Source of the DNA: Streptococcus castoreus DSM 17536
Lineage (GTDB): Bacteria > Bacillota > Bacilli > Lactobacillales > Streptococcaceae
Reading direction: 5' to 3'
DNA length: 53,761 bases
Assembly (NCBI RefSeq): GCF_000425025.1
Contig: NZ_AUKZ01000012.1
Span: forward strand, 1 to 53,761
Shown: in pieces, positions 19,301 to 28,124 of the stretch
Position numbering within the stretch: position 1 is the stretch's first letter
How the letters are laid out: each line of letters opens with the position of its first letter
Notes under the pieces: model-generated
Told to the model about the DNA's origin: nothing
Seen by the model: only the letters and a program-made list of their open reading frames with translations
Databases searched by the model: none
Program-made: the position numbers and the translations under genes

Positions 19301-20029
19301 TTAACCCTCTTCTTTTGTCAATGTTAAATAAATGTCGTTAAGACTAGCTGAAACATCCCCAAAAGCTTCTTGCAACTCTGTTAATGTCCCCTGAGCACGG
19401 ACTTGACCATGGTGCAAAATCACAAAGCGATCACACATTTTTTCAGCAGAGTCAAGCACATGAGTACTCATCAAAATAGACTTCCCCTTTGCTTTTTCAA
19501 CTTCCAGAGCCTGAATCAGATCTGAAATCGCTAGTGGATCCAAACCCAAAAATGGCTCATCGAGGATAAATAAACTAGGATCAATCACAAAAGCACAAAT
19601 GATCATAACCTTTTGCTTCATCCCCTTAGAAAAGTGAACCGGAAACCAGTCCAATTTATCGGTCAAGCGAAATAGGTCCAAAAAAGGCTCCGCTCGTTTT
19701 TGAGCAACTTCCAAATCAACATCATAAGCCATCGCAACCGTCTTAATGTGCTCAGCTAAAGTCAATTCTTCATAAAGACTTGGGGTTTCAGGAATAAAGC
19801 CAATTTTTTTACGGTAAGCTGCTGCATTCTCTGACAAGGTTAATCCGTCAATAGAGATACATCCTTTGTAAGGTTTTAAAAAACCAATAATTTCATTGAT
19901 TGTTGTTGATTTCCCAGCACCATTTAAACCAATTAAACCAACTAATTCCCCATTCCCAACAGAGAATGAGACCTCTTTCAAAACTGGAATATTCAAGTAC
20001 CCCCCAGTTAGATTTTCAATGTTTAACAT
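19301..20029 (-). CDS. ecsA: ABC transporter ATPase EcsA
   Basis: 242-residue ABC ATPase: Walker A GLNGAGKSTT (residues 36-45), the signature region FSKGMKQKV (the usual LSGGQ replaced by FSKGM, as common in exporters of this type), Walker B LFILDEPFLGLDP and the H-loop STHVLDSAE. It powers EcsB. An extended -10, TGTTATAAT, lies at about 20074-20066 on the minus strand. Divergent from the HIT-protein gene. Confidence 0.88.
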   Translation of the reverse strand: MLNIENLTGGYLNIPVLKEVSFSVGNGELVGLIGLNGAGKSTTINEIIGFLKPYKGCISIDGLTLSENAAAYRKKIGFIPETPSLYEELTLAEHIKTVAMAYDVDLEVAQKRAEPFLDLFRLTDKLDWFPVHFSKGMKQKVMIICAFVIDPSLFILDEPFLGLDPLAISDLIQALEVEKAKGKSILMSTHVLDSAEKMCDRFVILHHGQVRAQGTLTELQEAFGDVSASLNDIYLTLTKEEG

Positions 20030-20100
20030 ATAATTTCTTTCTAGTTTTTGATATACTTATAGTACATTATAACAAATTCAAGCAGAGAAGGTAACATAAA

Positions 20101-20520
20101 ATGGAAAATTGTATTTTTTGCAGCATCGTTCAAGGAGATATTCCTTCCTCTAAAATTTATGAAGACGAGCAAGTCCTCGCTTTTTTAGATATTTCGCAAA
20201 CAACACCTGGCCATACATTAATAATTCCTAAAACCCATGTCCGAAATGTGCTAGAAATGGATGCCAAAACAGCTAGTCAACTGTTTTCTCGTGTCCCTAA
20301 AATCGCACGTGCTATCCAAGCGGCCACCGGAGCTCCTGCTATGAATATTATTAATAACAATGAAGCATTAGCTGGTCAGACTGTTTTCCATGCACACATT
20401 CACTTCATTCCTCGTTACGATGAAAAAGATGGCATCTCTATTCAATACACCACTCATGAGCCTGATTTCCCTGCTTTAGCAACACTTGCAGCGCAAATTC
20501 GTCAGGAGGGTCTTTCATGA
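20101..20520 (+). CDS. HIT family nucleotide hydrolase
   Basis: 139-residue histidine-triad protein of the HINT branch. It has the N-terminal zinc-type CIFCSIVQGDIPSSKIYED segment and the catalytic triad in VFHAHIHFIPR (HxHxH, about residues 99-103). It likely hydrolyses AMP-linked compounds. The gene is divergent from ecsA, as in many Firmicutes, and its stop overlaps the next gene by 4 bases (ATGA). Binding site GAGAAGG. Confidence 0.92.
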   Translation: MENCIFCSIVQGDIPSSKIYEDEQVLAFLDISQTTPGHTLIIPKTHVRNVLEMDAKTASQLFSRVPKIARAIQAATGAPAMNIINNNEALAGQTVFHAHIHFIPRYDEKDGISIQYTTHEPDFPALATLAAQIRQEGLS

Positions 20521-20822
20521 AAGCAAGATCTCTTGTAGCCATCGGACTTCTCTCTTTGACAGCCTACAAAATTTACCAAAAACACCATAACTTAAAAAAA
20601 TTTTGGAACATGTGTAAAAACTCCAAAGAAGCCATTCAATCTGATATTAACGAGATCCAAACAGATCTTGCAGTCATTCAACATCAAGGCAGAGTTATTC
20701 AAAATATTAGTAAAGATTTAACCTATAACTGGCGGGGTTTTAGTCAAGAAACTCAAGCACAGTTAACAGAAATCCAAGACCGTATAATCAAGTTCCAGAG
20801 GGATTCTGACGCCGCTATCTAA
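20517..20822 (+). CDS. small membrane-anchored protein of unknown function
   Basis: 101-residue protein not recognised at family level. Residues 5-20 are a short hydrophobic segment (LVAIGLLSLTAYKIY), followed by a Lys-rich stretch and a long helical, coiled-coil-like tail rich in Gln, Ile and Asp (about residues 40-95). It overlaps the HIT-protein gene by 4 bases and is followed by a terminator, so it is the second gene of a two-gene unit. The layout resembles YtxH-type small envelope proteins. Confidence 0.75.
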   Translation: MKARSLVAIGLLSLTAYKIYQKHHNLKKFWNMCKNSKEAIQSDINEIQTDLAVIQHQGRVIQNISKDLTYNWRGFSQETQAQLTEIQDRIIKFQRDSDAAI

Positions 20823-20858
20823 TCCAAAAAATTCTCTGCTCTAGACAGCAGTCATGAC

Positions 20859-20893
20859 AAAAGATACCCAAATCTCTATCTTGGGTATCTTTT
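20859..20893. terminator. bidirectional terminator between the HIT-protein unit and the LCP gene
   Basis: AAAAGATACCCAA and TTGGGTATCTTTT form a perfect 13-base stem around a 9-base loop, serving both converging genes. Confidence 0.9.
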
Positions 20894-20901
20894 CTTTATT
20901 T

Positions 20902-22185
20902 TTAAGGAACAGGAGTAACTGCATTTGCAGTCCCCGAGGAATTTGCGGAACCATCAGCAATTGGCGCTTCTGGTTGGGGCGTTGGCGTAGCAGGGGTTGT
21001 ATTAGAACTGCTAGGACTCGAACTTTGGTCAGTTGTTTTCCCCTGATAACTTGGACCAGTATCTGTCCCGCTTGAACTTGAGTAAGTAGAATATTGACTA
21101 TTTGTGTCTGAATAAGAAGAGCCTTGACCTGAGAAATCATAACTATTATCCGCTGCCTGTCCCTTCGTTGAACCGTAAAGATTTTCATAAACGGTTGCAC
21201 TCGTCTTTAACTGTGTTACTTTATGAAGACCTAGTTCAGCACGAATACGATTTTGTGTTTCCAAAAGATGCTCTGTTGTCACAATTTGGTAGGAACCACC
21301 ATCTGATAAGGTCGCATCTTCACCTTTCAACTGGTAGGTTTTGATATTTTTCAAAGCATCACGATAACCTAGCAGACTTGGAATGGTACGTGATGAAATT
21401 TCGATATTAGTCTGCATATTGCCGCTAACAGCAGATAAAATTTTACGGTAGGAACTAAGGCTGTCTAAAGCAAGGATTTTCTTCAGCACTTTTTGAATCA
21501 CTTCCCGTTGGCGTTTTTGTCTCCCATAATCCCCTTCGGGATCATCATACCTCATACGAGCATACACCAAAGCCTGCTCACCATTAATTTTATGCGTTCC
21601 TGGAGCAACAGTGGCTTGATATTCAGGTTCATTTTCTGCAATCGAAATTGGGTAAGTAAAATGATTGGTCACCGTTATGCCGCCAACAGCATTAACCAAA
21701 TCAACGAGTCCTTGCATATTAATTTGAACGTAATTGTCAATCGTAATATTCAAAAGATCTTGAACAGTCATGATAGCCATTTGAGCACCACCAGCTGCAT
21801 AGGCAGCATTTAACTTAGCTTCAACACCATTCCTGTCATTATTCTTGGGTCCCGTCAAGGTAACTAATATATCACGCTCTAAGCTAGTCATCGTCGTTTT
21901 TTTCGTTTCAGGATTGACCGTTACCAAAATCATAGAATCACTGTTTCCCTCCCATTTGGAAGTTCGTTCCGAAGACCCTGTATCGACTCCCATTAGTAGG
22001 ATTGAAAAAGATTTCGTTTGCTTAATGGCATCGCTTTTCTTTGAAGACGTCGAGAAATCTTTAAAGGTTTTTGATAATTCCCCTGTCGAGAAAGTATAGG
22101 CACTGGTCAAGTAAACACCTACGGCTAAGACAGTTGTTAACACAATAGCTGTCAGCATTAAAACTATTTTTTTTCCAATTTTCAT
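20902..22185 (-). CDS. lytR: LytR-CpsA-Psr family cell-wall glycopolymer ligase
   Basis: 427-residue LCP protein: a short cytoplasmic start, one membrane segment (about residues 7-30), then the LCP domain with LLMGVDTGSSER, DSMILVTVNP, MTSLERDILV, and the Arg-rich YARMRYDDPEGDYGRQKRQREVI. LCP enzymes transfer undecaprenyl-linked glycopolymers to peptidoglycan outside the cell. The last 75 residues are a Ser/Thr/Pro/Gln-rich tail, likely wall-spanning and unstructured. It overlaps the acetyltransferase stop by one base in the tsaE-acetyltransferase-lytR operon. Confidence 0.88.
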   Translation of the reverse strand: MKIGKKIVLMLTAIVLTTVLAVGVYLTSAYTFSTGELSKTFKDFSTSSKKSDAIKQTKSFSILLMGVDTGSSERTSKWEGNSDSMILVTVNPETKKTTMTSLERDILVTLTGPKNNDRNGVEAKLNAAYAAGGAQMAIMTVQDLLNITIDNYVQINMQGLVDLVNAVGGITVTNHFTYPISIAENEPEYQATVAPGTHKINGEQALVYARMRYDDPEGDYGRQKRQREVIQKVLKKILALDSLSSYRKILSAVSGNMQTNIEISSRTIPSLLGYRDALKNIKTYQLKGEDATLSDGGSYQIVTTEHLLETQNRIRAELGLHKVTQLKTSATVYENLYGSTKGQAADNSYDFSGQGSSYSDTNSQYSTYSSSSGTDTGPSYQGKTTDQSSSPSSSNTTPATPTPQPEAPIADGSANSSGTANAVTPVP

Positions 22186-22718
22186 TAATCCACTTCTTGA
22201 CTTAACTGATTACGCATACGGTAAACGTCTAAATCATCTCCCTCTTTTGATTTAACATCCTTTTTCTGAATATTTTCAACACGAAAACCATACTTCTCGT
22301 AAAGATGTATCGCTCTGCTATTTCGCACTTGAACCTCTAACTGAAGAGCCATTACATAAGGATTTTCCCATGCCCAGTCAAGAGCGACTTCTAACAAAAG
22401 TTGACCTATTCCATAACCACGATAAGACTTTGTAACTAACATAAAAAGATCTGCTTGAACTTGCTTTTGCTCAGTAACTTCTCCTGAAAGGTTTAAAAGA
22501 CCAATCACCTTGTTATCAAGCTTGGCTAATAAACAAAAATCTATGACGGAATCTTGACTACGTGCCAGAAAAACCTCTAGTTGCTCCGGACTAGCATGTA
22601 AAATAGACTCAACGCCTGTAATATAGTCGGTCTCATCAGCTGCTTCTTTAATTAGGGAAAGAACCCCTTGTGCATCTTGTGGCGAGCCTTCTTCAATCAT
22701 TACCAACTGCTCAGCCAT
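22185..22718 (-). CDS. GNAT family N-acetyltransferase
   Basis: 177-residue GNAT protein with the acetyl-CoA loop SYRGYGIGQLLLEVAL (about residues 114-129; R-x-x-G-x-G/A) and the C-terminal VRNSRAIHLYEKYGF motif. It lies between tsaE and the LCP gene, overlapping both. That position is where some bacteria carry rimI, but the domain layout is of the broader GNAT type, so the substrate is left open. Confidence 0.85.
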   Translation of the reverse strand: MAEQLVMIEEGSPQDAQGVLSLIKEAADETDYITGVESILHASPEQLEVFLARSQDSVIDFCLLAKLDNKVIGLLNLSGEVTEQKQVQADLFMLVTKSYRGYGIGQLLLEVALDWAWENPYVMALQLEVQVRNSRAIHLYEKYGFRVENIQKKDVKSKEGDDLDVYRMRNQLSQEVD

Positions 22719-23154
22719 GTTTTATTGTCTCTAACAACATTTTAGAACGAGATCCATGCGTCAAAAAGTCAAGCTGACGACCATCTCCTTGCTTTGTAAT
22801 GATAATTTCCAAATAATCATCCAAAACACCTGCTCCTAGTAACTCTCCCCACTCAATAACTGTAACACCACTACCAAAGAGAAAATCATCCAAGTCAATC
22901 GAATCTGAGTCATCACCAATTCGGTAAACATCCAGATGATAAAGAGGAACACGACCATCATACTCTCGAACAATAGTATAGGTGGGGCTTTTAATCATTT
23001 GACTAATTCCTAACCCCTTAGCAATCCCTTTAGTAATTGTCGTCTTACCAGCCCCCAAGTCACCCGTTAAAACAATGACATCTCCAGCTATCAAATGGCT
23101 ACCAATTTCTTGCCCGTAGGCAACAAGGCTATTTTCATTCTCACTATAAAACAT
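22711..23154 (-). CDS. tsaE: tRNA threonylcarbamoyladenosine biosynthesis ATPase TsaE
   Basis: 147-residue P-loop protein with Walker A GDLGAGKTTITKG (residues 31-43), SPTYTIVREY (switch I) and YHLDVYRI with the WGE motif (EWGELL). TsaE works with TsaB and TsaD to make t6A37 in ANN-decoding tRNAs. First gene of a three-gene overlapping operon with the acetyltransferase and LCP genes. Confidence 0.93.
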   Translation of the reverse strand: MFYSENENSLVAYGQEIGSHLIAGDVIVLTGDLGAGKTTITKGIAKGLGISQMIKSPTYTIVREYDGRVPLYHLDVYRIGDDSDSIDLDDFLFGSGVTVIEWGELLGAGVLDDYLEIIITKQGDGRQLDFLTHGSRSKMLLETIKHG

Positions 23155-23262
23155 AAAAACATTATATCAGAAAAAAAAGAGACTTCCAAGCGTCACCTTA
23201 ATTCCAACCAAAATAAACAACCCATTTATTTTCCCATCTCTACTACCATGAAATACGGCTAC

Positions 23263-23310
23263 AAAAAACACCTCTCGGACGGGTTATTCATAGCCTGCCG
23301 ATGAGATGTC
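23263..23310 (-). terminator. terminator of the purine permease gene
   Basis: On the minus strand ACATCTCATCGG and CCGAGAGGTGT pair with small bulges and are followed by TTTTTTG. Confidence 0.7.
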
Positions 23311-23341
23311 AATTAAATATTAAGTTGCTTGTTTTCTTACC

Positions 23342-24802
23342 TTAGATGACAGCAAGAATAACAAAGTTTAAAACAAACAAGGCGGTTGCGCCCCAAAGTA
23401 TTGGGTGAATATCAGTTGCTTTGCCTTTGACAATTTTAACAAGACAATAGAAAATAAAGGCGCCAGCAATACCATACGAAATTGAATAACAAAGAGCCAT
23501 AAAGAAAGCGGCAAAAAAGGCTGGAAGAGCATCTTCAAAATTGCTCCAATCAACATCAAGGAACGATGAAACCATCATCACACCAACAATAATAAGAGCT
23601 GGTGCTGTTGCTGCTGCCGGTACAATTCCAACAAGCGGCAATAAAAGAGTTGATAAAAGAAAACATATTGCTGTTGAAACAGCAGTGAGACCCGTGCGTC
23701 CACCCTCAGCAATACCTGCTGCCGACTCCACATAAGTGGTTGTATTGGATGTTCCAAATAAAGCACCAATAGACGTTCCAATAGCATCTGCAAAAAGAGC
23801 ACGATCCATTTTTGAACTAAATCCTGTGCTGTTTTCAAGAGCATTCTCGTCTTCTTGGGAGAAGATACCAGTACGACGACCTGTTCCAATAAAAGTTCCG
23901 ATAGTATCAAAAGTGTCTGATAAACTAAAGGCAAAAATCGTCATCAAAACAAGTGGCAAGCGACTTGAATCACTAAAAAGCGATCCCATACCAGCAAAGG
24001 CTGCCAAGAAAGTTGTCCCAAGTTCTGAAAAAGCGGTACTAATGTGGTTGCCTCCAAAATTGATTGTAGATAGGTCCACTACCCCCATCGGAATTCCCAC
24101 AACAGTTGTCACGACAATGCCAACTAAAATGGCACCACGAACATTCCTAATTACAAGAACTGCCGTCAAAAGTAACCCAAAAAGAGCTAATAAAACACTT
24201 GGATCAGTAAAATTTGAAATGGCTGGTACAACACCACCGTTGGCATTGACAGAAAGAATTCCCTTTGTAAATGTTTTAGCAGTAGCCTTGGCTGGCTCAA
24301 CACCGTTAACACTAATAATATTAGCAGCCGAAGCAGAAAAGGTAATAATATTAGCATTTTTAAACCCTAAATAGGCTACAAAAACGCCAATCCCGCCACC
24401 AATAGCGTGCTGTAAACTAACTGGAATAGCTTTAATAATACTTTTACGAAATTTAGTAACTGTAATAAAAATATTAAATAAACCGCAGATAAAAACCATA
24501 GCTAAGGCTTCTTGCCATGAAAATCCTAGTCCAAAAACAACCGTATAGGTAAAGAAAGCGTTAAGCCCCATCCCCGGTGCCAAAGCATAAGGGACATTAG
24601 CAAACAATCCCATGATTAACGTTGAGAGAGCTGCTGCAATAATGGTTGCCAAAAAGACGGCTTTAGAGGGCATCCCTGCTGCACTAAGGATGCTAGGATT
24701 TACAAATAAGATATAAGACATCGCAAAGAAGGTCGTTAAACCAGCCATAATCTCTGTTGAGATACTTGTCCCATTTTCTTTTAAACTAAAAAATTTTTCC
24801 AT
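23342..24802 (-). CDS. NCS2-family purine permease (AzgA/PbuG type)
   Basis: 486-residue polytopic transporter of the AzgA-like branch (hypoxanthine/guanine/adenine uptake). Diagnostic stretches are GLTTFFAMSYILFVNP, NVPYALAPGMGLNAFFTYTVV, PVSLQHAIGGGIGVFVAYLG and FSLSDTFDTIGTFIGTGRRTG. PbuG and PbuO paralogues cannot be told apart here. It stands alone, with its own promoter, a structured leader and a terminator. Confidence 0.88.
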   Translation of the reverse strand: MEKFFSLKENGTSISTEIMAGLTTFFAMSYILFVNPSILSAAGMPSKAVFLATIIAAALSTLIMGLFANVPYALAPGMGLNAFFTYTVVFGLGFSWQEALAMVFICGLFNIFITVTKFRKSIIKAIPVSLQHAIGGGIGVFVAYLGFKNANIITFSASAANIISVNGVEPAKATAKTFTKGILSVNANGGVVPAISNFTDPSVLLALFGLLLTAVLVIRNVRGAILVGIVVTTVVGIPMGVVDLSTINFGGNHISTAFSELGTTFLAAFAGMGSLFSDSSRLPLVLMTIFAFSLSDTFDTIGTFIGTGRRTGIFSQEDENALENSTGFSSKMDRALFADAIGTSIGALFGTSNTTTYVESAAGIAEGGRTGLTAVSTAICFLLSTLLLPLVGIVPAAATAPALIIVGVMMVSSFLDVDWSNFEDALPAFFAAFFMALCYSISYGIAGAFIFYCLVKIVKGKATDIHPILWGATALFVLNFVILAVI

Positions 24803-24938
24803 TTGAATGGAGTCTCCTTAACTAATTATGGGTGACATTAAAAAACTCTTATCCAGTAAAGATAAGCTTCTTTTTCCAAATCACCCGTCGTTACACGAAC
24901 GATATATTCATTATAACACTTTATTGTTCATGTTTCAA
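24803..24938 (-). promoter_or_regulatory. promoter and structured leader of the purine permease gene
   Basis: Minus-strand TTGAAA (24938-24933), 17 bases, TATAAT (24915-24910). The leader holds a TCGTT/AACGA hairpin containing CGAAC on the plus strand (24896-24900, a PurBox-like core) and a long fold-back: GGGTGA with TCACCC enclosing CTTATC/GATAAG (24829-24884) just before the ribosome binding site; the inner stem is followed by a T-run. It is not a recognisable purine riboswitch. Confidence 0.6.
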
Positions 24939-25019
24939 TGTTTTTTTGGTCGTTTTGTGATTTCAGAAGTGAATTTTGTTATAAATTGATAAACAAATAG
25001 GTTTTACCTATCTTTTCGC

Positions 25020-25053
25020 TTTAACTTAAGCTAAAATTTGCTATAATTTAGCT
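25020..25053 (+). promoter_or_regulatory. promoter abutting the HAD start codon
   Basis: An extended -10, TGCTATAAT (TATAAT at 25042-25047), lies only 6 bases before the ATG at 25054; TTTAAC at 25020-25025 is a weak -35. The transcription start would fall at or beside the A of the ATG. Confidence 0.6.
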
Positions 25054-25866
25054 ATGACTAAAAAAATAATTGCAATTGATTTAGATGGCACTTTGTTGCA
25101 CCGTGACAACACCATCTCTACCTACACTCAAAAAACCATTAAAGCCGTTCAAGCTAAAGGACATCATGTGATTATCTCAACTGGTCGCCCTTATCGTATG
25201 GCTCTAGGCTATTACTTACAACTTGAGCTAAAAACACCAATAATCACTTTTAACGGCTCGTTAACGCATCTTCCAGAGCAAAAGTGGAACTATGAGCATA
25301 ATGTGACTTTGGATAAGAACTACCTGTTAAAACTCTTAGAATTCCAAGATGATTTTCAAATGGATTTTATTGCCAGTGAATACCGAAAAAATTTCTATGT
25401 GACAATGGACAGACCAAAAAGTATTAATCCTCAACTTTTTGGCGTTGAAATGATTACTCCAGCCATGACTTTAGAAATTGCTAAGATCACCCGAAATCCA
25501 AATGCCCTGTTGACACAAACCTACCACGAAGATAAGTATGCGTTAGCAAAAGACATGCGTACCTTCTTCAAGAATGAAATTGAAATTGATTCTTGGGGCG
25601 GTCCCCTCAACATTCTAGAGATTTCGCCCAAAGATATTAATAAAGCATACGCTCTCAATTACCTACTAGGTATTTATAACATGGATAAGAAAGATCTAAT
25701 CGCTTTTGGTGACGAACACAACGATACAGAAATGCTAGCTTTTGCCGGAACAGGCTATGCGATGAAAAATGCCAGTCCTGTTCTACTTCCCTATGCCGAT
25801 CAACAGCTTGATTTTTCAAACGAAGAAGATGGGGTTGCTAAAAAGTTAGAAGAGCTTTTTTTATAA
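25054..25866 (+). CDS. Cof-type HAD-superfamily phosphatase
   Basis: 270-residue HAD hydrolase, Cof/YidA subfamily. Motif I is DLDGTLL (nucleophile Asp9, acid Asp11), motif II lies in ISTGRPY, and motif IV is FGDEHNDTEML (about residues 224-234). A class-II cap lies between. It likely dephosphorylates sugar phosphates or similar. There is no ribosome binding site, and the promoter -10 is 6 bases before ATG, so the message is probably leaderless. Followed by a terminator. Confidence 0.9.
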   Translation: MTKKIIAIDLDGTLLHRDNTISTYTQKTIKAVQAKGHHVIISTGRPYRMALGYYLQLELKTPIITFNGSLTHLPEQKWNYEHNVTLDKNYLLKLLEFQDDFQMDFIASEYRKNFYVTMDRPKSINPQLFGVEMITPAMTLEIAKITRNPNALLTQTYHEDKYALAKDMRTFFKNEIEIDSWGGPLNILEISPKDINKAYALNYLLGIYNMDKKDLIAFGDEHNDTEMLAFAGTGYAMKNASPVLLPYADQQLDFSNEEDGVAKKLEELFL

Positions 25867-25875
25867 AAGAAAACG

Positions 25876-25908
25876 AAACCACTGTTTTTCTGAAAATAGT
25901 GGTTTTTT
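25876..25908 (+). terminator. terminator of the HAD phosphatase gene
   Basis: AAACCACT (25876-25883) pairs with AGTGGTTT (25898-25905), continuing into a T-run. Confidence 0.85.
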
Positions 25909-25930
25909 GTCTGTCATATCTTCTCAAAAT

Positions 25931-25955
25931 GTGAAATATTTTCTAATAATTTCAC
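25931..25955. repeat. inverted repeat upstream of manL
   Basis: GTGAAAT (25931-25937) and ATTTCAC (25949-25955), 11 bases apart in AT-rich DNA about 120 bases before the manL promoter. Could be an operator; no protein assigned. Confidence 0.4.
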
Positions 25956-26075
25956 CATTTTTCCGTATGTTTTGCTTTTTATACTGCATAAAAAACCTTT
26001 AATAGCAATAGTTTACCTACTTAACTCTAAATTCTGAAAATTTTTTCATGTTTTGTAATATTTTTCCGAAAGGGC

Positions 26076-26104
26076 TTGATTTTTTAGTGAAAACGTTTTA
26101 AAAT
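26076..26104 (+). promoter_or_regulatory. manLMN promoter with overlapping cre site
   Basis: TTGATT (26076-26081), 17 bases, TAAAAT (26099-26104). The sequence TGAAAACGTTTTAA (26088-26101), a strong cre-like palindrome, sits in the spacer and runs into the -10, so CcpA binding would directly compete with RNA polymerase. Confidence 0.7.
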
Positions 26105-26214
26105 AGAGACGTTCTTGAATTTCGTTTAAGTGAAAAAGAATTGCCAAATGTTTTTGGAAGGAGATTATTCTTCTTCATTTCAACGAAAAATAAAATTAAG
26201 GAGGAAGAACAAGA

Positions 26215-27207
26215 ATGGGTATCGGTATTATTATTGCCAGCCATGGTAAATTTGCTGAAGGTATTCATCAATCTGGTTCTATGATTTTTGGCGAACAAGA
26301 GAAAGTACAAGTTGTTACTTTCATGCCAAATGAAGGACCTGATGATTTGTATGGGCACTTCAACAATGCTATCGCACAATTTGATGCTGATGATGAAATC
26401 CTTGTACTAGCTGACCTTTGGAGTGGTTCTCCATTTAACCAGGCTAGTCGTGTGGCAGGAGAAAATCCTGACCGCAAAATGGCTATCATCACTGGTCTCA
26501 ACTTGCCAATGCTTATTCAAGCTTACACTGAACGTCTGATGGATGCTGGTGCAGGTGTTGAACAAGTTGCCGCAAACATCATCAAGGAATCAAAGGACGG
26601 CATTAAAGCCCTTCCTGAAAACCTTAACCCAGTTGAAAAAGCAGCCACAACAGAAAAAGTTGCTAATACACTTCAAGGAGCTATTCCTGCTGGAACTGTC
26701 ATCGGAGATGGCAAATTAAAAATCAACCTTGCTCGTATTGACACTCGTCTTTTACATGGTCAAGTTGCAACAGCATGGACTCCAGCTTCTAAGGCTGACC
26801 GTATCATTGTTGCTTCTGATGAAGTCGCCCAAGACGATCTTCGTAAACAATTAATCAAACAGGCTGCACCTGGTGGGGTTAAAGCTAACGTTGTTCCAAT
26901 CAGTAAATTGATTGAAGCTTCTAAAGATCCTCGTTTTGGTAACACACACGCACTTATTCTTTTCCAAACCCCTCAAGATGCCCTTCGTGCAGTTGAAGGC
27001 GGTGTCAAGATTGAAGAGTTGAATGTTGGTTCAATGGCTCACTCGACTGGTAAAACAATGGTTAACAACGTTTTGTCTATGGATAAAGACGATGTTGCCA
27101 CATTTGAAAAATTACGTGACTTAGGCGTTACATTCGACGTCCGTAAAGTACCTAACGATTCTAAGAAAAATCTATTTGAACTTATCCAAAAAGCTAACAT
27201 CAAATAG
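26215..27207 (+). CDS. manL: mannose/glucose PTS subunit IIAB
   Basis: 330-residue fusion of IIA and IIB of the mannose family. The IIA domain (about residues 1-130) has the phosphorylated His10 in [11 protein letters not shown]; a linker (about 131-165) leads to the IIB domain with its active His in [15 protein letters not shown]. It takes phosphate from HPr and phosphorylates glucose, mannose and related sugars entering through ManM/ManN. Strong GGAGGAAG binding site; promoter and cre site upstream. Confidence 0.95.
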   Translation: MGIGIIIASHGKFAEGIHQSGSMIFGEQEKVQVVTFMPNEGPDDLYGHFNNAIAQFDADDEILVLADLWSGSPFNQASRVAGENPDRKMAIITGLNLPMLIQAYTERLMDAGAGVEQVAANIIKESKDGIKALPENLNPVEKAATTEKVANTLQGAIPAGTVIGDGKLKINLARIDTRLLHGQVATAWTPASKADRIIVASDEVAQDDLRKQLIKQAAPGGVKANVVPISKLIEASKDPRFGNTHALILFQTPQDALRAVEGGVKIEELNVGSMAHSTGKTMVNNVLSMDKDDVATFEKLRDLGVTFDVRKVPNDSKKNLFELIQKANIK

Positions 27208-27240
27208 GTTCAGACATGACAAGTTTTTTAAAACGATAAC

Positions 27241-27258
27241 TAGCTAACTCGTTAGCTA
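27241..27258 (+). other. hairpin between manL and manM
   Basis: TAGCTAAC and GTTAGCTA form a perfect 8-base palindromic stem separated by TC, in the 90-base gap. No T-tract follows, so it is more likely an mRNA stability or processing element than a terminator. Confidence 0.6.
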
Positions 27259-27297
27259 CTAACTGGTTCGTTTATTACACTTTGAAAGGATTACAAA

Positions 27298-28107
27298 ATG
27301 TCAGATATTTCAATTATTTCTGCAATTTTGGTCGTAATCGTTGCCTTCTTCGCTGGTCTTGAAGGTATCCTCGACCAATTCCAATTCCATCAACCTCTTG
27401 TTGCATGTACTTTAATCGGTCTTGTAACAGGACACCTTGAAGCAGGTGTTATCCTTGGCGGTACACTTCAAATGCTTGCTCTTGGTTGGGCAAACATCGG
27501 TGCTGCCGTTGCTCCTGATGCTGCACTGGCTTCTGTGGCTGCTGCTATCATCATGGTTAAAGGTGGTGATTTCACTCAAAAAGGAATTACCTTTGCATAC
27601 TCAACAGCTATTCCTCTTGCAGTTGCGGGTCTTTTCCTTACAATGATCGTTCGTACGTTGTCAACTGCCCTTGTACATGCTGGGGACAAAGCTGCTTCTG
27701 AAGGTGACTTCACAGGTGTTGAACGTTTCCACTTTGTTGCGCTTCTTCTTCAAGGGTTACGTATTGCAATCCCAGCAGCTCTTCTAGTTGCTGTACCAAC
27801 TTCAGCAGTACAATCTGTTTTGAATGCTATGCCAAACTGGTTGAACGAAGGTATGCAAATCGGTGGTGCTATGGTTGTTGCTGTAGGTTATGCTATGGTT
27901 ATCAACATGATGGCTACGCGCGAAGTATGGCCATTCTTCGCACTTGGTTTTGCTCTTGCAGCTATCAGCCAATTAACACTTATTGCTATGGGTGTTATCG
28001 GTGTTGCAATTGCCTTCATCTACCTTAACCTTTCTAAAAAAGGTGGCAACGGTGGTGGCTCAGCAGGTTCAGCTGATCCAATCGGCGACATCTTAGAAGA
28101 CTACTAG
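27298..28107 (+). CDS. manM: mannose/glucose PTS membrane subunit IIC
   Basis: 269-residue membrane protein of the ManY/ManM family (PTS EII-Sor). It begins MSDISIISAILVVIVAFFAGLEGILDQFQFHQP and has the conserved GLVTGHLEAGVILGGTLQMLALGW stretch. With ManN it forms the sugar channel; this protein is also a common receptor for class IIa bacteriocins (family knowledge). It ends in a short Gly-rich tail. Lies 18 bases before manN. Confidence 0.95.
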   Translation: MSDISIISAILVVIVAFFAGLEGILDQFQFHQPLVACTLIGLVTGHLEAGVILGGTLQMLALGWANIGAAVAPDAALASVAAAIIMVKGGDFTQKGITFAYSTAIPLAVAGLFLTMIVRTLSTALVHAGDKAASEGDFTGVERFHFVALLLQGLRIAIPAALLVAVPTSAVQSVLNAMPNWLNEGMQIGGAMVVAVGYAMVINMMATREVWPFFALGFALAAISQLTLIAMGVIGVAIAFIYLNLSKKGGNGGGSAGSADPIGDILEDY

Positions 28108-28124
28108 AAAGGGGTAAGAAACAA

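Noticed and set aside
24803..24910. Purine riboswitch ahead of the purine permease
   Set aside because: The conserved junction and loop sequences of the purine aptamer are absent; only a generic fold-back is seen.
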